Shown: positions 8,113 through 13,657 of the stretch, piece after piece
How the letters are laid out: every line of letters begins with the position of its first letter
How positions within the stretch are numbered: the first letter of the stretch is position 1
Assembly: GCA_001603685.1 (NCBI GenBank)
Contig: LUZO01000041.1
Span: 1-16,462, forward strand
Origin: Bacteroidales bacterium Bact_23
Lineage (GTDB): Bacteria; Bacteroidota; Bacteroidia; Bacteroidales; Lentimicrobiaceae
Direction: 5' to 3'
DNA length: 16,462 nucleotides
Notes under the pieces: model-generated
Seen by the model: only the letters and a program-made list of their open reading frames with translations
Database searches by the model: none
What the model was told of the DNA's origin: nothing
Translations under genes and position numbers: made by a program

Positions 8113-8148
8113 AAAGAGGCTGCCGGTTTATGTGCAGCCTTTTTTTTT
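8113..8148 (+). terminator. Intrinsic terminator of the peptidase gene
   Basis: AGGCTGC at 8117-8123 pairs perfectly with GCAGCCT at 8134-8140 around a 10-nt loop, followed by eight further T residues at 8141-8148. The A-rich bases before the stem can pair with the T-run. It begins 22 nt after the stop codon. Confidence 0.85.
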
Positions 8149-8209
8149 ATATTTCGCTGAAGATTTGAAAAGTCCGTGACTATCGATATAATCTTTGGGC
8201 ATTTTTTAT

Positions 8210-8290
8210 GGAACACGGATAACGCGGATTGAACTGATTTAAACGGTTTTTATCTGCAATTATCCGTCTGATCTGTGTCATCAGTGTTCC
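8210..8290. repeat. Imperfect inverted repeat of CGGAT-type units
   Basis: The left arm starts GGAACACGGATAACGC at 8210. The right arm ends in CATCAGTGTTCC at 8290, whose reverse complement begins GGAACACTGATGACAC. Over the first 29 bases the arms agree at about two thirds to three quarters of positions, so the element can form a long imperfect foldback. ATTTTTT lies just outside on both sides (8201-8207 and 8291-8297), in direct orientation. Similar CGGAT-rich intergenic repeats are known in environmental Bacteroidota; their function is not known to me. Confidence 0.6.
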
Positions 8291-8298
8291 ATTTTTTT

Positions 8299-8338
8299 GA
8301 ACACGGATAACGCGGATTGAACGGAATTACACGGATAC
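8299..8338 (+). repeat. Third, directly repeated CGGAT-type unit
   Basis: The first 24 bases (8299-8322, starting GAACACGGATAACGC) are identical to 8211-8234. The next 12 bases are similar (GGAATTACACGG here, TGATTTAAACGG in the first copy). Inside the unit, GGAT recurs roughly every 9-10 bases. Together with 8210-8290 this makes a three-unit cluster. Confidence 0.65.
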
Positions 8339-8437
8339 AGTATATACAAATCCGGTTTAATTATAAGAGCATTTCTTCAAGCAAAACATATTTTATCTCC
8401 GTTCGTTTATTGTTTGTAAAACAAAGGGAACACCCCT

Positions 8438-9007
8438 ATGCATGATATTGAGCCGTTTTATGGCTGGCGCAACCTTTACAATTCATCTTCCGACCAGCGA
8501 TCGCCGTTTTACGGAAGGGAGTACAGTGAAACAGAGTGCATTAACTCCGTTTATAATTACTATATCCACCCGCAGTGGGATGAGATGGGCTCGGCAACCC
8601 TGTATGTAAAGCTGTTGTATGCAAGCTATACCGATGGCTTTTGTGTGATTGAATGCCTGGGCGAATGGAACGACATTCTGTACAACGACATCATGTACCT
8701 GTACCGCAATGTAATTGAAACACTGATAGATTCCGGCATCAGGAAATTTATTCTTATTGGCGAGAATGTGCTGAATTTCCATGCCGACGACGATTCATAT
8801 TACCAGGAATGGTTTGACAACATTGAGGATGGCTGGATTGCCTGCATCAATTTCAGAGATCATGTGCTGGATGAGATAAGCCGCGGGAGGCTGGATTACT
8901 ATTTATCAACCGGAGGCAGGCTGAACAGCATAAACTGGCGAACGAACAATCCCAGACAACTGTTTATGCTTATCGACGGACTTATAACCAAACGGCTGAA
9001 TGCCTGA
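8438..9007 (+). CDS. Conserved-type hypothetical cytoplasmic protein
   Basis: I do not recognise a family for this 189-residue protein. It has no signal peptide or membrane segment and is rich in Tyr, Trp, Asp and Glu, especially in YNYYIHPQWDEM and the acidic stretch ADDDSYYQEWFDNIEDGW (about residues 115-133). The middle (FCVIECLGEW, then IRKFILIGENVLNF) looks like alternating beta strands and helices, suggesting a compact alpha/beta fold. It ends 8 bp before the acylphosphatase start on the same strand, so the two are probably co-transcribed. The ATG at 8438 has AAAGGGA about 8 bp upstream, which supports this start. Codon use looks like that of the neighbours and the frame is long and clean, so it is very likely a real gene. 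Any function would be a guess. Confidence 0.75.
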   Translation: MHDIEPFYGWRNLYNSSSDQRSPFYGREYSETECINSVYNYYIHPQWDEMGSATLYVKLLYASYTDGFCVIECLGEWNDILYNDIMYLYRNVIETLIDSGIRKFILIGENVLNFHADDDSYYQEWFDNIEDGWIACINFRDHVLDEISRGRLDYYLSTGGRLNSINWRTNNPRQLFMLIDGLITKRLNA

Positions 9008-9015
9008 ATCATAAT

Positions 9016-9285
9016 ATGACCAAAAATTTTATCATCCGTGTTTATGGCCGGGTTCAGGGAGTGGGATTCCGCTATTTCACCAGAAAAGTGGCAGAAGAAA
9101 CCGGGGTATGCGGTTATGTAAGCAACGAATATGACGGTTCCGTTTACATTGAAGCCGAAGGAAGTGAGGAGCAGATTGAGCTGTTTATCAGCCGGGTAAG
9201 GATGGGGCCGCCCCGAGCCAATGTAACGGACCTCAGGATTTATGAAGGGCAGCTGATGAATTACCCCCTATTCAGAATCCGATAG
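9016..9285 (+). CDS. acyP: Acylphosphatase
   Basis: This 89-residue protein hydrolyses carboxyl-phosphate bonds of acylphosphates such as acetyl phosphate and 1,3-bisphosphoglycerate in the cytoplasm. Both family signatures are present. VQGVGFR (residues 13-19) supplies the phosphate-binding loop and Arg19; GYVSNEYDGSV (33-43) supplies Asn37, which positions the water. The length is normal for the family (about 90 residues). It follows the hypothetical gene by 8 bp. Its last codons and stop overlap the 3' end of the minus-strand NUDIX gene by 18 bp, so transcripts from the two sides converge here. The physiological role in bacteria is usually unclear. Confidence 0.95.
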   Translation: MTKNFIIRVYGRVQGVGFRYFTRKVAEETGVCGYVSNEYDGSVYIEAEGSEEQIELFISRVRMGPPRANVTDLRIYEGQLMNYPLFRIR

Positions 9286-9735
9286 TGCAGCCGGATCTTT
9301 CTGTATCAATGCCGCCACAACCTTGTCAACGGGCAGGGTAAACATATCGGGGTCAAGCTCTGCAACGGAGACCCAGCGAAACGACTGGGCGCCGTCGATG
9401 GCCTCAATATCCAGCGGTTTGTCTAAAATCCTGAATGCCGGCCTCCCTTTCAGGCGTGCCACATAGTACACATTGATAATCTGAGTGGTTTCAGGCAAAA
9501 AGTGCGACGGCTGGAAATAGTCGGTCGTGTAAAAATGGCGTACAATTTCTATTTTCTGTCCCAGTTCTTCGAGGCATTCGCGTTTCAGGCAATCGATGGT
9601 TCCTTCTCCGAAATTAAGGCCGCCGCCCGGGAACTTGGTCATGAACATTCCCAGCCTGAACTCATCGGTAATCAGCAGGCGTGAACCGTTAACAATCAGT
9701 CCGTAAACACGAATATTGAAGTTGCAGTTTTTCAT
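9268..9735 (-). CDS. NUDIX hydrolase
   Basis: This is a 155-residue cytoplasmic hydrolase of nucleoside-diphosphate-linked compounds. The NUDIX box is complete: GGLNFGE, seven residues, then RECLEELG, which fits GX5EX7REUXEEXGU with Cys at the U position. The frame is open 153 bp further upstream into the mnmD gene, but the ATG at 9735 starts directly at the conserved fold (MKNCNFNIRVYGLIV) and leaves an 11-bp gap to the mnmD stop, so it is preferred. Substrate cannot be read from sequence; GGG plus TTDYFQPS resembles a Bacteroidota subfamily of unknown substrate. It is the last gene of the lipoprotein-mnmD-NUDIX operon, and its 3' end overlaps acyP on the other strand. Confidence 0.9.
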   Translation of the reverse strand: MKNCNFNIRVYGLIVNGSRLLITDEFRLGMFMTKFPGGGLNFGEGTIDCLKRECLEELGQKIEIVRHFYTTDYFQPSHFLPETTQIINVYYVARLKGRPAFRILDKPLDIEAIDGAQSFRWVSVAELDPDMFTLPVDKVVAALIQKDPAALSDSE

Positions 9736-9746
9736 AATCAACAGAT

Positions 9747-10424
9747 TTATACAGCAGTAGCCCTGAGAATTTCCCGTTTTCCCGGAGGGCCGGGCAAGCG
9801 TTCGGTAGCAAATCCGGCCCCCTGAAGCGACCTTCGCACCTCCCCTTTTGCACTGTAAGTCACCAGTACACCTCCCGGAATCACCCATTGCCTGAGCCGT
9901 TCGAAAATTTCGGGTTTCCAGAGTTCAGGAGCTGTTTCAGGCGAGAATGCATCGAAATAAACCAGGTTTACCCGCAGTTCACCGGCATGGTATTCCTGTA
10001 AATGGACCTTTTCCTTTCTGAAATTGAAATCCGGGCTCAGCAGGACATCCGTACCGGGTGCGGCACTGTGCATTTTCGTAAAAATGCCTTTCAAATGCTC
10101 CAGTCCGGGTAAATCACAGTAATTCAATGAATTTGCAGTATCATCATCTATCGGGAAGGGCTCCAGGGTGTGATAATTTACCGTTATTCCGGCTTTCTCC
10201 GCTTCCATAAAAGTAAGCAATGCATTCAGGCCGGTTCCGAACCCGATTTCCAGTACGGTAATCTGAGCGAATTTCGCGGCTGCCGCTTTAAAACCCGCAT
10301 CAATAAACACATGGCCCGACTCCTGAACCGCCCCGTGGATGGAGTGGTAATGCTCACCCAGTTCCCGGTTGAATAGGGTAACCGAGCCATCTTCAGTAAG
10401 TACGGGTATGATGTTGCCGTTCAT
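9747..10424 (-). CDS. mnmD: tRNA (5-methylaminomethyl-2-thiouridine)(34) methyltransferase MnmD
   Basis: This 225-residue protein is a stand-alone version of the MnmC2 methyltransferase domain. It transfers a methyl group from S-adenosylmethionine to 5-aminomethyl-(2-thio)uridine at wobble position 34 of tRNAs, giving the mnm5 modification that aids decoding of purine-ending codons. The SAM-binding motif I is LEIGFGTGLNALL (residues 58-70). Family motifs follow: YFDAFSPETAPELW (156-169) and the C-terminal block TYSAKGEVRRSL, GAGFATERL and PGPPGKREILRA (189-222). There is no fused FAD oxidoreductase domain (MnmC1), as expected for MnmD. The length fits the family. It starts 2 bp after the lipoprotein stop and its own stop lies 11 bp before the NUDIX start, so translation is probably coupled. 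Confidence 0.93.
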   Translation of the reverse strand: MNGNIIPVLTEDGSVTLFNRELGEHYHSIHGAVQESGHVFIDAGFKAAAAKFAQITVLEIGFGTGLNALLTFMEAEKAGITVNYHTLEPFPIDDDTANSLNYCDLPGLEHLKGIFTKMHSAAPGTDVLLSPDFNFRKEKVHLQEYHAGELRVNLVYFDAFSPETAPELWKPEIFERLRQWVIPGGVLVTYSAKGEVRRSLQGAGFATERLPGPPGKREILRATAV

Positions 10425-10426
10425 GG

Positions 10427-11731
10427 TTACCGGTTGTAATAGAGTAAAAGGTCAACGATTTCAGCGCCGGTGGCAACTTTGCTCACGGCCCCGGCTTCCG
10501 GAAGACGGTATGCCGAAACTTCATTTCCTGACGAAACAAAGATAAGTCCTGAAAGCGGATCGTACTGAAGTGATGAAATATTTCCGGGCTCCAGGTATTT
10601 AACGGCACTGCCGATTGCCGGCCGATACCACCACACCTCATGTCCCGTCGCAATAAAACAATTCCCATCTTCCGGCCCGCTTACCTTGTCGATATGACTG
10701 AAAGAAAAGGTTTTAAGCTGTACCAGCACATTATCGTCAACCGAAAAGCTGAGCGCCGAGGCTTCGCTTCCGGAATTTACAAAAAGAAGAATTCCCTCTT
10801 TTCCCATTCCTTCCATATGCACGGCCTCACCCATAAACTGAATCTGCCTGAAAACAGTTCCCGCAGGGTAATTCAGAACCACCAGATCGTTAAAAACCCC
10901 GTTAAACGGTTTAAAAACGGCAATCAGCCAATTTTTGTATCTGATGAATTTTGTGAATTTTCCGTTGTCAAACCGCGCACTTCTGAACATCACCTCCCCA
11001 TTCCGCGCATAGCCTTTTATGTAGCCGTCGCGATCGGATGCAAAAGCCACTTCGCCGTCACAATAAAGGTGATGGAAATAAGGCAGGGAAGGATTCACCA
11101 CCGCCGGCACCGACCAGTCAACCACATTGCGGCTTAGGTTCCATGCGCTTAGGCTTCCCGATATGCTCCCCGCAGTGTACAACTGGCCGTTCAGCGCACT
11201 GATGGCCGCGCCCGAGTAATCGCCCTGGAACTGAAAGCGTTCCTTCATCTGACCTGACAGCGGAATCTCGTAAACGACATAATCCTGAGCCGATTTTTCC
11301 GCCACCGCCATTACCGAAACCAGTTCCCGCTCAAGCTCCTGATACTGAATCTTCACATATTCAGAGGCTTCCGCCTCACCATCGCCAGCCCGCACCTGAA
11401 TGCTATAGGCTCCGCCCGCAAGTTGCGGATTATCCAGTGCCAGCGTGGCTGAAAGATTCAGGCTATTTCCGTTAACGGTGAAATCTCCGGCAGCCATTGC
11501 CGGGATACCGGCTGAATTAAGCAGGGTAACTTTCGCATAAGAAAGCGGCCTGTGATGGGTAATATCAGCGCGTATTGCAATGGTATCGCCAAAACCAAAG
11601 GTCTGGCCCTGATACGGGCTGATGATCTGAATGTCCGGAGGCGTGATGTACCCGTCATCAGCGCCACAGGAGGCAAGCAACCGGGCAAGGATTGCCCATA
11701 TTAACAGACTGTAAAGCTTTGGCCTTATCAC
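10427..11731 (-). CDS. Lipoprotein with Ig-like and beta-propeller-like regions
   Basis: This 434-residue protein has a type II signal peptide with lipobox LASC (Cys22), so it should be lipid-anchored in the envelope. Residues about 30-130 form an Ig-like domain of the kind seen in Bacteroidota lipoproteins (PPDIQIISPYQG, then a GxYSIxVRAxDGE pattern). The rest (about 135-434) consists of repeated short beta-strand units with patterns such as ALNGQLYTAGSISG, YCDGEVAFASDRDG and YDPLSGLIFVSSGNE, as in WD40/YVTN-like propellers; no enzyme motif is seen. The start is GTG at 11731 and no ATG lies near the signal peptide. It is the first gene of a three-gene operon with mnmD (2-bp gap) and the NUDIX gene. 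A functional link between a surface lipoprotein and tRNA modification is not obvious. Confidence 0.85.
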   Translation of the reverse strand: MIRPKLYSLLIWAILARLLASCGADDGYITPPDIQIISPYQGQTFGFGDTIAIRADITHHRPLSYAKVTLLNSAGIPAMAAGDFTVNGNSLNLSATLALDNPQLAGGAYSIQVRAGDGEAEASEYVKIQYQELERELVSVMAVAEKSAQDYVVYEIPLSGQMKERFQFQGDYSGAAISALNGQLYTAGSISGSLSAWNLSRNVVDWSVPAVVNPSLPYFHHLYCDGEVAFASDRDGYIKGYARNGEVMFRSARFDNGKFTKFIRYKNWLIAVFKPFNGVFNDLVVLNYPAGTVFRQIQFMGEAVHMEGMGKEGILLFVNSGSEASALSFSVDDNVLVQLKTFSFSHIDKVSGPEDGNCFIATGHEVWWYRPAIGSAVKYLEPGNISSLQYDPLSGLIFVSSGNEVSAYRLPEAGAVSKVATGAEIVDLLLYYNR

Positions 11732-11756
11732 AGTTTTGATTTTTTCAGATCACCAG

Positions 11757-11764
11757 CAAAATTA
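11757..11764 (-). promoter_or_regulatory. Candidate -7 box of the lipoprotein operon
   Basis: Read on the minus strand, this is TAATTTTG, a match to TAnnTTTG, ending 25 bp before the GTG start. The only TTG element upstream is about 25 nt away, further than usual, so the promoter is weakly supported. Confidence 0.35.
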
Positions 11765-11857
11765 CATCAAATCCTCCCCCGTTGCACTGCAAGTCGACAG
11801 ATTGAAAGAACATCAGCAAAATCATAAAAAGTCAGGCGATTAATAAATATGGAAAAA

Positions 11858-11889
11858 TTTGGGGAGCTGAAACATTTGCACTACCTTTA
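11858..11889 (+). promoter_or_regulatory. Candidate promoter of the exonuclease gene
   Basis: TTTG at 11858-11861 is followed after 20 nt by TACCTTTA at 11882-11889, one base off TAnnTTTG. CCGGATAATTATA follows at 11892-11904; the same 13 bases follow the -7 box of the FKBP gene. The leader would be about 150 nt. Confidence 0.35.
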
Positions 11890-12046
11890 ACCCGGATAAT
11901 TATACCCGGAAGAACCAGTCAACTCAAATGACATCAGTCAGGATGCCCGGTATTTTCCAAACATTCGTGCCCGATTCATCCGAAAGGGCTCTGAAAGTAT
12001 TTTAACCTGCATATCAACCACTTGTAAGACAGAAAAATAACCACCC

Positions 12047-12754
12047 ATGCTTGACCATATCAATATAGAAAAAGTGTTGTTTCTGGACATTGAAACCGTT
12101 CCTCAATATCCCGATTACAAAATGGTTCCCGAAGAACTCAGGGCGTTGTGGAACCGCAAGGCGCAGAAATTATCGTCAGATCCGGCTGATACGGCTGAAA
12201 CGCTGTATGGCCGTGCGGGAATTTATGCCGAATTCGGGAAAATCATCTGCATCTCGGTCGGTGTTGTGAGGAATGGCCAGCTCCGGATAAAATCCTTTGC
12301 CAGTGATAACGAAGGGGAACTGCTCAGCGGGTTTTCGGCCCTGCTGAACAACAGTTTCAGCGCACCCGACGACCTGCTCTGTGCGCACAACGGAAAGGAG
12401 TTCGACTTTCCCTACATTGCCCGCAGGATGCTCATAAACGGTATAGCGCTTCCATCGCTTATCGATACCGCCGGCCGCAAACCGTGGGAGGTGCAGCACA
12501 TTGACACCATGGAGCTATGGAAATTCGGCGATTACAAAAGCTACACCTCGCTGGCGCTGCTCACCGCCATTTTTAACATCCCCACACCAAAGGATGATAT
12601 TGACGGAAGCATGGTGGCAGAGGTTTACTGGAACGAGAAAAATCTTCCCAGAATTGTAGAGTATTGTCAGAAAGATGTGGTAGCAGTGGTTCAGCTTCTA
12701 TTGAGATACAAAGGGTTGCCGCTGATTCCGCAGTCGGATATTGTATTTCCGTAA
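12047..12754 (+). CDS. DEDD-type 3'-5' exonuclease related to the PolB proofreading domain
   Basis: This 235-residue protein belongs to the DnaQ-like fold, closest to the stand-alone exonucleases resembling the proofreading domain of family B polymerases. The acidic residues that bind two metal ions are all visible: Asp14 and Glu16 in FLDIET (Exo I), Asp120 in AHNGKEFDF (Exo II), and Tyr206/Asp210 in YCQKDV (Exo III, YxxxD). It should therefore be catalytically active on DNA or RNA 3' ends. No polymerase domain is attached, and its length fits a stand-alone enzyme. It has its own upstream region and is separated by 151 bp from the FKBP gene. The biological substrate is not known from sequence. 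The ATG at 12047 places motif I near the N-terminus as expected. Confidence 0.9.
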   Translation: MLDHINIEKVLFLDIETVPQYPDYKMVPEELRALWNRKAQKLSSDPADTAETLYGRAGIYAEFGKIICISVGVVRNGQLRIKSFASDNEGELLSGFSALLNNSFSAPDDLLCAHNGKEFDFPYIARRMLINGIALPSLIDTAGRKPWEVQHIDTMELWKFGDYKSYTSLALLTAIFNIPTPKDDIDGSMVAEVYWNEKNLPRIVEYCQKDVVAVVQLLLRYKGLPLIPQSDIVFP

Positions 12755-12834
12755 CCCGGATGCCGGCGGCAATAAATGCCTTAGGGTTTTCCGGCTCGTC
12801 CGCCCTTTTATTCCCCTAACCGTTAAAAATTGCA

Positions 12835-12891
12835 AATTATCCGGCTTTTATGGCAATTAAGCCGGCTAATTTTTACATTTGCCGGATAATT
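12835..12891. promoter_or_regulatory. 11-bp inverted repeat around the FKBP promoter region
   Basis: AATTATCCGGC at 12835-12845 and GCCGGATAATT at 12881-12891 are perfect inverted copies separated by 35 nt. The right copy directly follows the -7 box and covers the expected transcription start, which is where a repressor would be effective. Function is inferred from position only. Confidence 0.35.
12874..12881 (+). promoter_or_regulatory. -7 promoter box of the FKBP gene
   Basis: TACATTTG is a perfect TAnnTTTG match ending 24 bp before the ATG at 12906. No clear TTTG element lies 19-21 nt upstream. The leader would be short, about 18 nt. Confidence 0.5.
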
Positions 12892-12905
12892 ATAAAAACA
12901 TCTCC

Positions 12906-13652
12906 ATGAAAAAATTGACCGGAGCAATTTGCATGCTCCTTATTTCCGCGTTATTGACAGGCTTGCCGGCAATGGCACAAAAAGCCTCGAAAAAAAATAA
13001 AAACGATAAAACCATTGCTGAGGAAAGCGAAGTTTTAAAAACCAGGCAGGACTCAATCAGCTACATCATCGGGAGAGATATCGGCAAGAACCTGGCCACC
13101 AACGATATAACAGTTAATGAAACCGCCTTGTTCCAGGGCATGAAAGATGGTCTGAAGGGAATTGAAGGCGTTATCGGCGAAGAGGCCACCGACCGGATTA
13201 TGATGGCTTTTCAGCAGGAGATGATGATGAAACAGCAAATTCAGTCGCAGGCTGCAGCCAGCGAGGCGCGTGCCGAAGGCGAAGCTTTTTTGCAAAAAAA
13301 CAGCAGCGAACCCGGTGTGGTAGTCACAGCCAGCGGATTGCAGTATAAGGTGATCAAAGAAGGCGAAGGCGAACATCCCAACGCCGAAGATGTGGTTGAA
13401 GTGCATTATACCGGCAAACTTATTGACGGTACGGTGTTCGACTCATCGGTCGAGCGGGGCGAAACCATCAAATTCCCGCTAAACGGAGTGATTGCCGGCT
13501 GGACCGAAGGCGTTCAACTGATGCAGCCGGGCGCAAAATATATCTTCTACATCCCATCGAACCTGGGTTATGGCGACAGGGGTGCCGGCCCTATTCCGGG
13601 AGGCTCCGTTCTGATTTTTGAAGTTGAACTGATCTCCATCGAAAAACAGTAA
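12906..13652 (+). CDS. Secreted FKBP-type peptidyl-prolyl cis-trans isomerase
   Basis: This 248-residue protein catalyses cis-trans isomerisation of proline peptide bonds and likely helps fold envelope or exported proteins. A signal peptide covers residues 1-25 (MKKLTGAICM..., cleavage after AMA). A lysine-rich linker and an FKBP_N-type helical dimerisation region follow (DSISYIIGRDIGKNL, about 50-120). A C-terminal FKBP domain covers about 140-246, with HYTGKLIDGTVFDSS, GVIAGWTEGVQLM and NLGYGDRG providing the usual pocket residues. This layout is that of Mip/FkpA-like proteins. The ATG at 12906 is chosen because it opens directly with the signal peptide; a TTG 27 bp upstream overlaps the -7 box. 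The PD-(D/E)XK gene begins 5 bp after its stop, so they may be co-transcribed. Confidence 0.93.
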   Translation: MKKLTGAICMLLISALLTGLPAMAQKASKKNKNDKTIAEESEVLKTRQDSISYIIGRDIGKNLATNDITVNETALFQGMKDGLKGIEGVIGEEATDRIMMAFQQEMMMKQQIQSQAAASEARAEGEAFLQKNSSEPGVVVTASGLQYKVIKEGEGEHPNAEDVVEVHYTGKLIDGTVFDSSVERGETIKFPLNGVIAGWTEGVQLMQPGAKYIFYIPSNLGYGDRGAGPIPGGSVLIFEVELISIEKQ

Positions 13653-13657
13653 TTGTT

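Larger units (their letters stand above)
8149..8437. other. Repeat-bearing intergenic region
   Basis: No gene is visible. Most of the interval is taken by a CGGAT-type repeat (8210-8338), annotated separately. The remaining 99 bases before the ATG at 8438 are AT-rich; AAAGGGA at 8423-8429 could serve as a ribosome binding site. TTATTGTTTG at 8408-8417 resembles a -7 box with one extra base. Confidence 0.5.
11732..12046. other. Divergent promoter region between lipoprotein and exonuclease genes
   Basis: No gene is visible. The interval must hold promoters for both directions. A plus-strand candidate is at 11858-11889 and a minus-strand -7 box at 11757-11764. Half of the TCAGG palindrome occurs twice (AAAAAGTCAGG at 11827-11837 and TCAGG at 11938-11942), but neither has the matching CCTGA arm. 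Confidence 0.5.

Noticed and set aside
8210..8338. CRISPR-like array
   Set aside because: Only three imperfect units, one inverted, with no spacers of equal length.
10640..11137. 165-codon plus-strand frame
   Set aside because: Fully antisense to the lipoprotein gene, whose lipobox and domain patterns are convincing; no family features in the antisense product.
11938..11951. Third copy of the TCAGG palindrome
   Set aside because: TCAGG-ATGC is followed by CCGGT rather than CCTGA, so only one arm is present.
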